From NCBI RefSeq assembly GCF_025567085.1, contig NZ_JAOQJN010000009.1, positions 1 through 64,000 on the forward strand: 64,000 nucleotides of DNA, in the 5' to 3' direction. Below the pieces are notes generated by a model. That model was not told where the DNA came from. It did not search any database and saw only the letters and a list, made by a program, of their open reading frames with translations. Below are positions 52,128-62,354 of the stretch, one piece after another. The stretch's first letter is position 1; every line of letters starts with the position of its first letter. Source of the stretch: Bovifimicola ammoniilytica (lineage in GTDB: Bacteria > Bacillota > Clostridia > Lachnospirales > Lachnospiraceae). Made by a program: the position numbers and the translations under genes.

Positions 52128-52553
52128 TTATTCTTCTGTATCAGCCTTAGCAACAGCTTCTTTAACACTAGTATCTTTAGCTTCAACATCATTAACAGTA
52201 TCTTCAGCTTCAACATCATCTTCTGAATCAGTATCATCATCAGCCTTAAAACCTGTAGTATCAATTGATACATCGACATTAACTTTATAATCAGAAGCAG
52301 CTTCTTCTTTAGAATTATCTCTTGGAATAGAAACATATTCTCTGTCAGATGATTTTACATCATCCTCGTCTGTGTCAAAATCATCATCTTCTGTGTCATC
52401 ATCGAAATCATCATCTTCATCATCAAAGTCAAGACTATCATCATCAAAATCATCTGATGAAGCCTTATATTTGTTATAAAGAGCAACTCCTCCTGCTGCG
52501 ATAGCACCTGCAACAGCAGTAAATATCAGAGCTTTACCGAATTTTTTAGCCAT
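52128..52553 (-). CDS. Small acidic membrane-anchored protein
   Basis: The 141-residue protein has a short basic N-terminus, one hydrophobic helix (about 7-27, rich in Ala/Gly) and then an almost wholly Asp/Glu/Ser tail (DDDSLDFDDEDDDF and onward). AAAGGAGT is well placed. Similar single-helix acidic proteins are frequent in Lachnospiraceae; function unknown. The 260 bases upstream of it are AT-rich with nothing recognised. Confidence 0.75.
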   Translation of the reverse strand: MAKKFGKALIFTAVAGAIAAGGVALYNKYKASSDDFDDDSLDFDDEDDDFDDDTEDDDFDTDEDDVKSSDREYVSIPRDNSKEEAASDYKVNVDVSIDTTGFKADDDTDSEDDVEAEDTVNDVEAKDTSVKEAVAKADTEE

Positions 52554-52815
52554 ATGTTCAATACTCCTTTCAAAAATTTATTATAATTCAGGCAGTTACG
52601 AAATTCATAATTATAGAAAAAATATATAATTATAAGTTTGTAAGCGGCCAATATTGATGTATATATTGTAATACGTTTAGCACAAAAAATAAAGGCTTAA
52701 TAATAAAAAATTCAGAAATTTTATATTAAGTTTTATGTTACTTCTTGTTAAAAAAAAATTAAGATGATATTCTATTATATGATATATGGATCTTATTCAG
52801 AATGGAGAAATAGAA

Positions 52816-53610
52816 ATGACAAAAGACAGAAAAATAGTATTTTTTGATATCGACGGTACGATATATATGTATAATAAAGGAATTCCTAAGGATACAATAC
52901 AGGCAATAAAGCAATTAAGAGAGAATGGGCATATCGCAGTTATATGTACAGGACGAACCAAATCAATAGTATTTTCGGAGATATTGAACATCGGATTCGA
53001 TGGAATTATAGCAGGTGCCGGCACTTATGCAGAATATAACGGTGAGGAAATATATCGTTATGTGCTTGATAAGGATTTACTTAATGAAACAGTAGATGCA
53101 ATGAAGAAACACAATATAATGGCAATCGCAGAGGGAATTGAATGTGTATGCTTTGACCTTGAAAGAATGCCTGAAAAGTATAAATCAGTATATGACATAT
53201 ATATTAAGACACCAGGAAATCATATAGGTAACATTGAGAATATAGATGAAATATCAGCATCAAAGTTAAGTGGTGCAGCCATTAATGTAAGTGATATGAA
53301 GGATTTTAAAAAGGAATATGCAGATAGATTTACTCTTGTTAATCATGACGAAGATTATGTGGAAATGATTCCTAAGGGATATTCAAAGGCATATGGAATC
53401 GAAAAAATGATTAAATATTTAGATATTCCATGGGAGAATACTTATGCATTTGGTGACAGTATGAATGACTACGAGATGCTTAAATATGTTAATTATGGCG
53501 TGGCTATGGGGAATGCTTCGGAGAAATTAAAAAAAGAAATGAAGTATACAACCGAGGATTACGATAAAGGCGGCATAAAAAATGCATTAGAAAGGTTTGG
53601 ATTAATCTAA
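52816..53610 (+). CDS. Cof-type HAD phosphatase
   Basis: A 264-residue HAD IIB hydrolase. Motif I FFDIDGTIYMYN, motif II ICTGRT, type-C2 cap, conserved K in PKGYSKAYGI and motif IV GDSMNDYEMLKY. Sugar phosphates and FMN-like compounds are usual substrates of the group. GGAG is well placed for the ATG at 52816; open frame from 52786. Followed after 15 nt by ogg. Confidence 0.92.
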   Translation: MTKDRKIVFFDIDGTIYMYNKGIPKDTIQAIKQLRENGHIAVICTGRTKSIVFSEILNIGFDGIIAGAGTYAEYNGEEIYRYVLDKDLLNETVDAMKKHNIMAIAEGIECVCFDLERMPEKYKSVYDIYIKTPGNHIGNIENIDEISASKLSGAAINVSDMKDFKKEYADRFTLVNHDEDYVEMIPKGYSKAYGIEKMIKYLDIPWENTYAFGDSMNDYEMLKYVNYGVAMGNASEKLKKEMKYTTEDYDKGGIKNALERFGLI

Positions 53611-53625
53611 CGAGGTACAATTTTA

Positions 53626-54504
53626 ATGAGAATAATAACTAAGGACAGGAATATAATATTAGAGGATGTCAAAGATTTCAATGTTTCACAGACATTAGAG
53701 TGTGGGCAGTGTTTTCACTTTGATAAAATTGCAGAAGACGAATATGGAGTGGTAAATGGCAGAAATCTTCTTCATATAAAGCAGGATAAAGACTGCATTA
53801 CCTGTTTTGACATTGACGAAAGCACATTTGTAAAAAAATGGGTAAGATATTTTGATCTTGAAAGAGATTATGGAAGTATAAAAGAACATCTGATTATTGC
53901 TGATAACAGACTAAAAGAAGCCATTAATGTGAATTATGGTGTGAGAATACTTAATCAGGAATTCATAGAGACACTGATGTCGTTTATAATTTCACAGAAT
54001 AAGCAGATTCCGCATATAAAGAAGATAGTTAGTGATATTTCTGAAAAATATGGTGAATATCTTGGAAACATAGGTGATAAGAAGTTCTATTCATTTCCGG
54101 ATAAAAGAACATTGGAACATATTAGCGAAGACGACTACAGAGAATGTAAAACAGGCTTCAGGGCAGCATATTTGAAATCAGCAGCAGACAGAATCACTAG
54201 TGATGAGAAATTTACAGATGAAATACTAAGTAAAATGTCATACGGAGATGCTAAAAACGAGTTAATCAAGATAAAAGGTGTAGGCGAAAAGGTTGCAAAC
54301 TGCGTGCTTTTATTCTCGTTAGGTTTCAGAAATGCATTTCCAGTTGACGTGTGGATTAAGCGAATAATGGAATCTATGTATTTTCATAAAGAGACACCTA
54401 ATAATGAGATAATGAGCTTTGCAAAAGATAAATTCGGTGAATATGGTGGGTATGCACAGCAATATCTGTTCTATTATGCCAGAGAAAACGGACTCGGAAA
54501 ATGA
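53626..54504 (+). CDS. ogg: 8-oxoguanine DNA glycosylase (OGG1 type)
   Basis: The 292-residue bifunctional glycosylase/lyase removes 8-oxoguanine from DNA. OGG_N domain (LECGQCFHFDK), then HhH-GPD domain with K222 (GVGEKVANC) and D241 (PVDVW), 19 residues apart as in human OGG1 (K249/D268). SD weak (GAGG). Translated with the phosphatase gene. Confidence 0.92.
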   Translation: MRIITKDRNIILEDVKDFNVSQTLECGQCFHFDKIAEDEYGVVNGRNLLHIKQDKDCITCFDIDESTFVKKWVRYFDLERDYGSIKEHLIIADNRLKEAINVNYGVRILNQEFIETLMSFIISQNKQIPHIKKIVSDISEKYGEYLGNIGDKKFYSFPDKRTLEHISEDDYRECKTGFRAAYLKSAADRITSDEKFTDEILSKMSYGDAKNELIKIKGVGEKVANCVLLFSLGFRNAFPVDVWIKRIMESMYFHKETPNNEIMSFAKDKFGEYGGYAQQYLFYYARENGLGK

Positions 54505-54668
54505 TAAGTTTAGTAATTAAAAAACTTTTAAGGTTAAACCTATAAAATATATTAAAAAAATGAAAAAATAAGAAAATTAAAGAAAATTAAAGAAAATAAG
54601 AGATATACAAGAAAACAGAAAGAAATAGAAAAACTGTTAAACTTGCAGAATAGAGGTCTTAGACTTAA

Positions 54669-54710
54669 TATAATAGGCAGAAATTAGCACTCAAGCATAA
54701 AGAGTGCTAA
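54669..54710 (+). promoter_or_regulatory. groESL -10 box and CIRCE operator
   Basis: TATAAT at 54669-54674 is followed by a perfect CIRCE: TTAGCACTC (54684-54692), 9 nt, GAGTGCTAA (54702-54710), the binding site of the heat-shock repressor HrcA. No clear -35 at 17 bp (TTGCAG lies 20 bp upstream). The rest of 54505-54765 is A-rich simple sequence with a repeated AGAAAATTAA. Confidence 0.93.
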
Positions 54711-54765
54711 TAACCACTAAGGAAATAAAAACATAATTATATAGTAGCAGAATGGAGGAATTATA

Positions 54766-55050
54766 ATGAAATTAGTACCATTAAATGACAGAGTTGTATT
54801 AAAACAGTTAGTAGCTGAAGAAACTACAAAATCGGGTATCGTATTACCTGGTCAGGCAAAAGAAAAGCCACAGCAGGCAGAGGTTGTAGCAGTAGGACCT
54901 GGCGGAATGGTTGATGGTAAAGAAGTTAAAATGGAAGTTAAAGTTGGAGATAAAGTTATTTACTCTAAATATTCAGGAACAGAAGTTAAAATTGACGAAG
55001 AAGAATATATAATTGTTAGACAGAATGATATTCTTGCAATAGTAGAATAA
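54766..55050 (+). CDS. groS: Co-chaperonin GroES
   Basis: The 94-residue lid of the chaperonin. LNDRVVLKQ, the mobile loop TTKSGIVLPGQAKEKP and DKVIYSKYSGTEVK are typical. GGAGG before the ATG; 16 nt from groL; regulated by CIRCE. Confidence 0.98.
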   Translation: MKLVPLNDRVVLKQLVAEETTKSGIVLPGQAKEKPQQAEVVAVGPGGMVDGKEVKMEVKVGDKVIYSKYSGTEVKIDEEEYIIVRQNDILAIVE

Positions 55051-55066
55051 TAGGAGGAATCAGATT

Positions 55067-56689
55067 ATGGCAAAGGAAATTAAATACGGAGCAGAAGCTC
55101 GTAAAGCATTAGAAGCAGGTGTTAACCAGTTAGCAGATACAGTAAAAGTTACACTTGGACCAAAAGGAAGAAACGTTGTACTTGATAAATCATTTGGTGC
55201 ACCATTAATTACAAATGATGGTGTTACAATTGCAAAAGAAATTGAACTCGAAGATCCATTTGAAAATATGGGTGCACAGTTAGTTAAAGAAGTTGCAACA
55301 AAGACTAATGATGTAGCAGGTGATGGTACTACTACAGCTACAGTTCTTGCACAGGCAATGATTAATGAAGGTATGAAGAACCTTGCAGCAGGTGCTAATC
55401 CAATTATCTTAAGAAAAGGTATGAAGAAAGCGACAGAGGAAGCTGTTAAAGCTATTTCTAAGATGAGCAGCAAAGTTAATGGCAAAGACCAGATTGCTAA
55501 AGTCGCAGCTATTTCAGCAGGTGATGAAGAAGTAGGTAATATGGTTGCAGATGCTATGGAAAAAGTATCTAATGATGGTGTAATCACAATCGAAGAATCT
55601 AAGACTATGATGACAGAATTAGATTTAGTTGAAGGTATGCAGTTTGACCGTGGTTACATTTCAGCTTATATGGCAACAGATATGGATAAGATGGAAGCTG
55701 AACTTGACAATCCATATATTCTTATTACAGATAAGAAGATAACAAATATTCAGGACATTTTACCTATACTTGAGCAGATTGTACAGTCAGGTGCTAAATT
55801 ATTAATTATCGCTGAAGATGTTGAAGGTGAAGCCCTTACAACATTAATTGTTAATAAATTAAGAGGTACATTCAATGTAGTAGCTGTTAAAGCTCCTGGA
55901 TACGGTGACAGACGTAAAGAAATGCTTAAAGATATTGCTATATTAACAGGTGGTCAGGTAATTTCAGAAGAACTCGGCTTAGAACTTAAAGATACAACAA
56001 TGGATATGCTTGGCAGAGCTAAATCTGTTAAAGTTCAGAAAGAGAATACAGTTATCGTTGATGGCGAAGGCAAGAAAGAAGATATTCAGGCAAGAGTTGC
56101 CCAGATTAGAACACAGATTGAAGAAACAACATCAGATTTCGATAGAGAGAAATTACAGGAGAGACTTGCTAAACTTGCAGGTGGTGTAGCTGTAATCAGA
56201 GTTGGTGCTGCAACAGAAACAGAGATGAAAGAAGGCAAACTCCGTATGGAAGATGCTTTAAATGCTACAAGAGCTGCTGTTGAAGAGGGTATTATCTCAG
56301 GTGGTGGTTCTGCATACATTCACGCATCTAAAGAAGTTGCTAAATTAGTTGCAACACTTGAAGGCGATGAAAAGACAGGTGCAAACATTATCCTTAAAGC
56401 ACTTGAAGCTCCATTATATACAATAGCTAAGAACGCAGGACTTGAAGGCTCAGTTATCGTTAATAAAGTAAGAGAATCAGAAGTCGGAATGGGCTTTGAT
56501 GCATTACATGAAGAATATGTAAGCATGGTTGATGCAGGTATCCTTGATCCTGCTAAGGTTACACGAAGTGCATTACAGAATGCCACAAGCGTTGCATCTA
56601 CATTATTAACAACAGAATCAGTTGTTGCAAGTATTAAAGAAGATGCTCCTGCAATGCCAGCAGGTGGTGCAGGAATGGGTATGATGTAA
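55067..56689 (+). CDS. groL: Chaperonin GroEL
   Basis: The 540-residue 60-kDa chaperonin. LGPKGRNVVLDKSFG, GDGTTTATVLAQ (ATP site), catalytic-region AGGVAVIRVGAATE, and a GGAGMGMM tail. GGAGG upstream. Long antisense frames over this gene are shadows. Confidence 0.99.
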   Translation: MAKEIKYGAEARKALEAGVNQLADTVKVTLGPKGRNVVLDKSFGAPLITNDGVTIAKEIELEDPFENMGAQLVKEVATKTNDVAGDGTTTATVLAQAMINEGMKNLAAGANPIILRKGMKKATEEAVKAISKMSSKVNGKDQIAKVAAISAGDEEVGNMVADAMEKVSNDGVITIEESKTMMTELDLVEGMQFDRGYISAYMATDMDKMEAELDNPYILITDKKITNIQDILPILEQIVQSGAKLLIIAEDVEGEALTTLIVNKLRGTFNVVAVKAPGYGDRRKEMLKDIAILTGGQVISEELGLELKDTTMDMLGRAKSVKVQKENTVIVDGEGKKEDIQARVAQIRTQIEETTSDFDREKLQERLAKLAGGVAVIRVGAATETEMKEGKLRMEDALNATRAAVEEGIISGGGSAYIHASKEVAKLVATLEGDEKTGANIILKALEAPLYTIAKNAGLEGSVIVNKVRESEVGMGFDALHEEYVSMVDAGILDPAKVTRSALQNATSVASTLLTTESVVASIKEDAPAMPAGGAGMGMM

Positions 56690-56727
56690 TACCTGAATTA
56701 AAAAGTAATTAAATTAATTTAAACTAG

Positions 56728-56768
56728 AAAATGCTTCACTCATATGCAAGTATGGGTGGAGCATTTTT
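56728..56768 (+). terminator. Terminator of groESL
   Basis: AAAATGCTTCACTCATA (56728-56744) pairs with TATGGGTGGAGCATTTT (56751-56767) with two G-U pairs, then T. Confidence 0.88.
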
Positions 56769-56810
56769 ATAGTATATGAGAAAAGTTTGAGATATTAAAA
56801 TACTCAACTG

Positions 56811-56839
56811 TTGGAAAATAAGCTGCGATATGATACAAT
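56811..56839 (+). promoter_or_regulatory. Promoter of the Septu-like pair
   Basis: TTGGAA (56811-56816), 17-bp spacer, TACAAT (56834-56839) with an extended TGA. Gives a leader of about 80 nt. Confidence 0.7.
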
Positions 56840-56924
56840 AATAATAGTTATACTTTAACAAGGATGCGTAAAGTTCAAATTAAATTGGATATAATAAAAA
56901 TAGTAGGTCAGGAGGTGCTATGGC

Positions 56925-58181
56925 ATGCAGCTAGAGAAGGTCTGTATTAAGAATTTTAAAGGGATAGCAGAAAAAGAAATAAAATTTAAACCGGGTTTCA
57001 ATTTGATAAAAGGTATTAATGGTACAGGAAAAACATCAATACTTGAAGCTATTGCTGTTGGCCTGGGTGGTTTTGTAGCAGGCTTGCCTGATGTTACAAC
57101 AAGACATTTTTCGGCAGATGAAGTTAGAAATATTTATGAAAAAACCGGAGATGGTTCTTATAATAAAACAAATGTTATGCCGTTAGAGGTAACAATAGAT
57201 GCAATTCTAGATGGAGAAGAGTATAGATGGACAAGAGGTAAGAGTAGTATCAAAGCGGCGAGAAGTACAACACAACCTCGTGATATATGTAAAAAAGCAG
57301 AAAAAATGTCAGAAGATAGTAATACTGAATTTCCTATATTGGTATATTTAAGTGCGAGTAGAGTATGGTCTCAAAGAAGAGAAAGAACTGAAAATATATT
57401 TAGAAAACAATATTTCAGAACTATCGGTTATACAGATGCATTGATAGATGCATCAAATACCAAATTGCTTTTAAATTGGTGTATGAAAATGGAAATGGTT
57501 GAATGGAAGAAGGAAAAGAAAATTGCTGAGTATGAAGCTGTAAAACAGGTTGTAGCGAAATTTATGGATATTATGGAAGATACAGAAGGTCACGAAGTGT
57601 TTTATGATAAGCAGGAAGAACAATTAATGTATAAAGTTGGAGATAATATTTTACCAATTGGACAATTAAGCGCCGGATATCAGTCATTAGTTTGGATGGC
57701 ATTTGATATTGCATATCGAATGGCTGTTTTAAATCCATATAAAAAAGAAAATATTCAGTATACAAGAGGTGTTGTATTGATTGATGAAATAGACCTGCAT
57801 TTACATCCGGTATGGCAATGGAATATTGTTAAAGCCTTAAGAACCGTATTTCCAAATGTTCAGTTTATAGCAGCAACACATTCACCTATACTTTTAGCAT
57901 CATCTAATGAGTTATGGCTTATAGATGTTGAAGATGAGGAAATCAAATATATAGAATCCAGATTTGGATATGATGCAAATGCAATACTTGAGATGTTTAT
58001 GGGGGCAAAATCAAAAAATCCGGAGACAGATAAATTTATTCATTCCATATATGTGGATATGAGAGAAAAAAAATATAATGAAGCGGAAATAAAAATTCAA
58101 AAATTAGCAGATATTACAAGTGAAAATAATCCGGACGTCGTAATGGCAAGGATGGAATTAAAAAGGAGTCAGTATAATTGA
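56925..58181 (+). CDS. ptuA: AAA/ABC-type ATPase, Septu PtuA-like
   Basis: The 418-residue ATPase resembles COG3950/PtuA of the Septu anti-phage system. Walker A GINGTGKT (30-37), signature-like LSAGYQSL (248-255), Walker B VVLIDEIDLHLHP (D287/E288) and an ATHSP switch. The preceding GGAGGTG is 7 nt from the ATG. The gene overlaps the HNH gene by 4 nt, so both are made together. Inserted between groEL and dnaE, with AT-richer, less gene-dense surroundings; typical of a mobile defence module. Confidence 0.82.
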   Translation: MQLEKVCIKNFKGIAEKEIKFKPGFNLIKGINGTGKTSILEAIAVGLGGFVAGLPDVTTRHFSADEVRNIYEKTGDGSYNKTNVMPLEVTIDAILDGEEYRWTRGKSSIKAARSTTQPRDICKKAEKMSEDSNTEFPILVYLSASRVWSQRRERTENIFRKQYFRTIGYTDALIDASNTKLLLNWCMKMEMVEWKKEKKIAEYEAVKQVVAKFMDIMEDTEGHEVFYDKQEEQLMYKVGDNILPIGQLSAGYQSLVWMAFDIAYRMAVLNPYKKENIQYTRGVVLIDEIDLHLHPVWQWNIVKALRTVFPNVQFIAATHSPILLASSNELWLIDVEDEEIKYIESRFGYDANAILEMFMGAKSKNPETDKFIHSIYVDMREKKYNEAEIKIQKLADITSENNPDVVMARMELKRSQYN

Positions 58182-58765
58182 TATATATTCAAAAGAATGA
58201 AGAACCAAAGTGGTTATATTTATATAAGAAAAATAATCCGACAGCAACATATGATACAGAGTCTTTTAATAGCTTGAAAAATGAATTACGTAAAGAGTTG
58301 CTTAAAGAGCAGCATTATTTATGTGCATATTGTTGTAGCAGTATCGGAATTGCAAATTCGCATAATGAGCATATAGAACCGAGAAATCCTAAAGATGGGA
58401 TAAGTAGAAAATCACTTGCTTATTCAAATATTATTGCTTCATGCAACAATACGAATACGTGTGGACGTAGAAAGAAAAATGAATATGATTTTGAAAAATT
58501 TGTTTCTCCATTGAATCCAAAGTGCGAGGATATGTTTACATATTATCCGGATGGTATAGTGGAGGGAAATCAATATACAATAGATTTGTTAAATTTGAAT
58601 GCATATGAGTTAAGAGAGGCACGAAAGGCTGTATATAAAACAATTATGAGTTTAAATATAGAAACAATTGAATTAATATATTGTAAAAATAATGAAAAGT
58701 TATCACCTTATTATAATGTTATCAAGTGGTTTGTGAAAGTGAACAAAAGTAAATTATCCAAGTGA
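58178..58765 (+). CDS. ptuB: HNH endonuclease, Septu PtuB-like
   Basis: The 195-residue nuclease starts with TTG overlapping the ptuA stop (TTGA); AAAGGAG lies 9 nt upstream. Zinc/HNH signature LCAYCCSS (48-55), NEHIEPRNP (63-71) and SCNNTNTCGRRKKN follows the TIGR02646 group, which includes PtuB and the HNH partner of retron Ec78. No reverse transcriptase or retron RNA was found nearby, so this looks like a stand-alone Septu pair. Confidence 0.82.
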   Translation: MIYIQKNEEPKWLYLYKKNNPTATYDTESFNSLKNELRKELLKEQHYLCAYCCSSIGIANSHNEHIEPRNPKDGISRKSLAYSNIIASCNNTNTCGRRKKNEYDFEKFVSPLNPKCEDMFTYYPDGIVEGNQYTIDLLNLNAYELREARKAVYKTIMSLNIETIELIYCKNNEKLSPYYNVIKWFVKVNKSKLSK

Positions 58766-58811
58766 TAACTATTTTGAAACTAATATATATTGAAGCAGAA
58801 TGGAGAAAATT

Positions 58812-61800
58812 ATGAGCTTTACTCATTTACATGTACATACAGAATTCAGTCTGTTAGATGGTTCGTGTAAGATAAAAGAGATAGTGGCAAGGGCTAAAGA
58901 GTTAGGAATGGACAGCCTTGCAATTACTGACCATGGAGTTATGTATGGTGTCATAGATTTCTACAAAGCAGCTAAAGAAGTTGGAATTAAGCCGATTATT
59001 GGCTGCGAGGTATATGTAGCACCGGGTTCAAGATTTAATAAAGAAGCAGGACAGAGTGAGGATAAATATCATCATTTAGTACTTTTAGCTGAGAATAATA
59101 AGGGTTATTCCAACCTTATGAAGATAGTATCTAAAGGCTTCATAGATGGATTCTATTATAAACCAAGAGTAGATTATGAAGTGTTAGAACAGTACCATGA
59201 GGGAATTATCGCACTTAGTGCGTGTCTTGCCGGAGAAGTACAGAAATATCTTGCAAGAGGTTTTTATGAAGAGGGTAAAAAAGCAGCACTTAAATATCAG
59301 GATATATTTGGCAAAGGGAATTATTATCTAGAGCTTCAAGACCATGGAATACCTGAACAGAAGATGGTTAATAGCAGCTTACTTAGAATGAGCAAGGAAC
59401 TTGATATAGAATTAGTAGCGACAAACGATGTGCATTATATTAATGCGGAAGATAGTGTGGCTCACGACATATTATTATGTATACAGACCGGTAAAAAAGT
59501 TTCTGATGAGGATAGAATGAGATATGAGGGAGGACAATTCTATCTGAAGTCTGAAGACGAGATGAGAAAGCTGTTTCCATATGCTTTACAGGCATTAGAG
59601 AATACACATAAGATAGCAAAACGATGTAATGTTGAAATCGAATTCGGTGTTACAAAACTTCCTAGATACGATGTTCCAGAAGGTTATACATCATGGGAAT
59701 ATCTTAATTATCTGTGTACAAAGGGACTTAATGAGAAATACCCTGATGATGACGGAACATTACGGGAAAGATTAGATTACGAATTAGGAATAATCAATAA
59801 GATGGGATATGTTGATTATTTCTTAATTGTGTGGGATTTTATTAATTATGCTAAAAGTAATGACATAATGGTAGGACCGGGAAGAGGTTCTGCAGCGGGA
59901 AGTATTGTATCTTATTGCTTGGGAATTACCGATATTGACCCGATTAAATATGATTTACTCTTTGAAAGATTCCTTAATCCAGAGAGAGTATCAATGCCTG
60001 ATATAGACGTTGATTTCTGCTACGAAAGAAGACAGGAAGTAATAGATTATGTTGTTAGAAAATATGGTAAAGACAGAGTCGTTCAGATAGTTACATTTGG
60101 TACTTTAGCGGCAAGAAATGTTATTCGTGATGTCGGGCGAGTTTTAGACCTGCCATATGCAATAGTAGACGAAGTGGCGAAAATGATACCGAAAGATATC
60201 GGAATAACCATTCAGAAAGCGTTAGACCAGAGTGAAGATTTCAGAAAATTATATAACAGCAACGAAGAGGTCAAGAATCTAATCAATATGGCGAAAAGAC
60301 TTGAGGGACTTCCAAGACATACATCAATGCATGCCGCAGGTGTCGTTATCAGCCAGAAATCAGTTGATGAATATGTACCTCTGTCAAGAGCTTCAGATGG
60401 TTCTGTTACAACACAGTACATTATGACTACACTAGAAGAATTAGGACTTCTTAAGATGGACTTTCTAGGACTTCGTACCCTTACCGTAATACAGAATGCT
60501 GTCAAATATGCTGAGAAATCAACGGGCAGAAAAATAGATATTAACAAGATTGATTACAATGACAAAAATGTTTTAGACTATATCGGAACAGGTAAAACAG
60601 ATGGTATATTCCAGCTTGAAAGTTCAGGAATGAAGAACTTCATGAAAGAATTAAAACCACAGAGTTTAGAGGATATCATAGCAGGTATTTCTTTATATCG
60701 TCCGGGTCCAATGGACTTTATTCCTAAATACCTTGAGGGTAAGAATAATCCTGATAATATAACATATGATTGTCCGCAGTTAGAAAAGATTCTTAAACCA
60801 ACATATGGCTGTATTGTATATCAGGAACAGGTAATGCAGATAGTAAGAGAATTAGCAGGATATACGCTTGGAAGAAGTGATCTTGTAAGACGTGCCATGT
60901 CTAAGAAGAAACAAAGTGTAATGGAGAAAGAGAAGAAGAATTTCGTCTATGGTAATACTGAGGAAAATGTTAAGGGCTGCATTGCAAATGGTATAGATGA
61001 GCAGATTGCGATAAAAATATATAATGATATGATGGATTTCGCAAAATATGCATTTAATAAATCTCATGCGGCTGCTTATGCTGTAGTTTCTTATCAGACA
61101 GCATTTTTAAAATATTACTATCCGGTAGAATATATGGCTGCACTTATGACATCTGTAATTGAAAATAGTACAAAAGTATCAGAATACATTGTAACAAGCA
61201 GAAGTATGGGAATCAAACTATTGCCACCAGATATCAATGAGGGTGAGAGCGGTTTTTCAGTTAAGAACAACAGTATTGTATATGGACTCAGTGCGATAAA
61301 AAGTATTGGTAAATCCGTAATAGACACCATTGTGGAAGAAAGAGAATTAAATGGTAAATATACAAGTCTTAAGAATTTCATAGAGAGGTTATCAGGTAAA
61401 GAAGTTAATAAACGTACTGTCGAGAACTTTATTAAGGCAGGCGCATTTGACAGCTTAGATGGCAACAGAAGACAGCTAATGACTGTATATTCAAGAATTA
61501 TTGATTCAGTAAATGAAGAAAAGAAGAAGTCCATAACAGGACAGATGAGTCTGTTTGACTTGGTTTCTGATGAAGATAAGGCAGATTATGAAATAAGAAT
61601 GCCTGATTTAGAAGAGTATTCAAAGGAAGAAAAATTAGCCTTTGAAAAAGAAGTTCTAGGTGTGTATGTTTCAGGACACCCATTAGAGCAGTACGAAGAT
61701 AAATGGAGAAAAAATGTCAAATCATTTACTAAAGATTTCATAACAGATGAAGAGGGTAATACTATAGCTAAAGATAACATGGTTACGATTGTCGGTGGAA

Positions 61801-62279
61801 TGATTGATACTATCACACTTAAGACCACAAGAAACGGTAAAACAATGGCATTTATAACACTTGAAGATTTATATGGTGTTATGGAGATACTCATATTTCC
61901 AAATGTTTTAGAAAGATACAGATATATGCTTAAGGAAAATGAAAAGATATTTGTCAAAGGAAAGGTCTCTATCGGAGATGATGAGCAGGGCAAATTAATA
62001 TGTGACCAGATTATCAGCTTTGATAAAGTGCCAAGAGAATTATGGATTCAGTTCAAGGATAAGAATGAGTATATGCTTAAGGAAAATGAGCTTCTAGAAT
62101 TCATAAGAAACAGTGATGGGAATGATACACTTATAATTTATTGTAAAGCTGAAAAGGCAAAGAAAGTATTTCCTAGAAATATGCGTGTAAATGCGGATGC
62201 TGGCATGGTTAATCGGCTGTCGGAAAAATATGGTACTGATAATGTAAAAGTTGTAGAAAAAAGCATTGAAATAGCCTAA
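58812..62279 (+). CDS. dnaE: DNA polymerase III alpha subunit (DnaE)
   Basis: The 1155-residue C-family polymerase. PHP domain (HLHVHTEFSLLDG), palm with PDIDVDFCYERR (catalytic Asp), GRGSAAGS, fingers with MHAAGVVIS, tandem HhH and an OB domain (TIVGGMIDTI, AFITLEDLYG). The ATG at 58812 has GGAG 7 nt before it and the protein starts as in relatives (MSFTHLHVH). No proofreading domain, as expected for DnaE. Confidence 0.97.
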   Translation: MSFTHLHVHTEFSLLDGSCKIKEIVARAKELGMDSLAITDHGVMYGVIDFYKAAKEVGIKPIIGCEVYVAPGSRFNKEAGQSEDKYHHLVLLAENNKGYSNLMKIVSKGFIDGFYYKPRVDYEVLEQYHEGIIALSACLAGEVQKYLARGFYEEGKKAALKYQDIFGKGNYYLELQDHGIPEQKMVNSSLLRMSKELDIELVATNDVHYINAEDSVAHDILLCIQTGKKVSDEDRMRYEGGQFYLKSEDEMRKLFPYALQALENTHKIAKRCNVEIEFGVTKLPRYDVPEGYTSWEYLNYLCTKGLNEKYPDDDGTLRERLDYELGIINKMGYVDYFLIVWDFINYAKSNDIMVGPGRGSAAGSIVSYCLGITDIDPIKYDLLFERFLNPERVSMPDIDVDFCYERRQEVIDYVVRKYGKDRVVQIVTFGTLAARNVIRDVGRVLDLPYAIVDEVAKMIPKDIGITIQKALDQSEDFRKLYNSNEEVKNLINMAKRLEGLPRHTSMHAAGVVISQKSVDEYVPLSRASDGSVTTQYIMTTLEELGLLKMDFLGLRTLTVIQNAVKYAEKSTGRKIDINKIDYNDKNVLDYIGTGKTDGIFQLESSGMKNFMKELKPQSLEDIIAGISLYRPGPMDFIPKYLEGKNNPDNITYDCPQLEKILKPTYGCIVYQEQVMQIVRELAGYTLGRSDLVRRAMSKKKQSVMEKEKKNFVYGNTEENVKGCIANGIDEQIAIKIYNDMMDFAKYAFNKSHAAAYAVVSYQTAFLKYYYPVEYMAALMTSVIENSTKVSEYIVTSRSMGIKLLPPDINEGESGFSVKNNSIVYGLSAIKSIGKSVIDTIVEERELNGKYTSLKNFIERLSGKEVNKRTVENFIKAGAFDSLDGNRRQLMTVYSRIIDSVNEEKKKSITGQMSLFDLVSDEDKADYEIRMPDLEEYSKEEKLAFEKEVLGVYVSGHPLEQYEDKWRKNVKSFTKDFITDEEGNTIAKDNMVTIVGGMIDTITLKTTRNGKTMAFITLEDLYGVMEILIFPNVLERYRYMLKENEKIFVKGKVSIGDDEQGKLICDQIISFDKVPRELWIQFKDKNEYMLKENELLEFIRNSDGNDTLIIYCKAEKAKKVFPRNMRVNADAGMVNRLSEKYGTDNVKVVEKSIEIA

Positions 62280-62354
62280 AAAATGAATTACAATATTATA
62301 TGTGTTTGTGTGAAATAAAAAAGTAAATATATATAGAATAAATGGAGGAATATT

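Noticed and set aside
54505..54665. Repeat array in the ogg-groES gap
   Set aside because: The AGAAAATTAA repetition is short A-rich simple sequence without a consistent unit.
55060..55587. 175-codon antisense frame over groEL
   Set aside because: Shadow of a highly biased coding sequence; no SD and no recognisable protein.
56690..58811. Retron (reverse transcriptase plus msr-msd) with the PtuA/PtuB-like pair
   Set aside because: No RT gene and no msr-msd-like region; the flanks are groEL and dnaE.
61118..61993. Antisense frames of over 130 codons opposite dnaE
   Set aside because: They lie opposite conserved dnaE sequence, have no SD and resemble other shadow frames in this AT-rich DNA.
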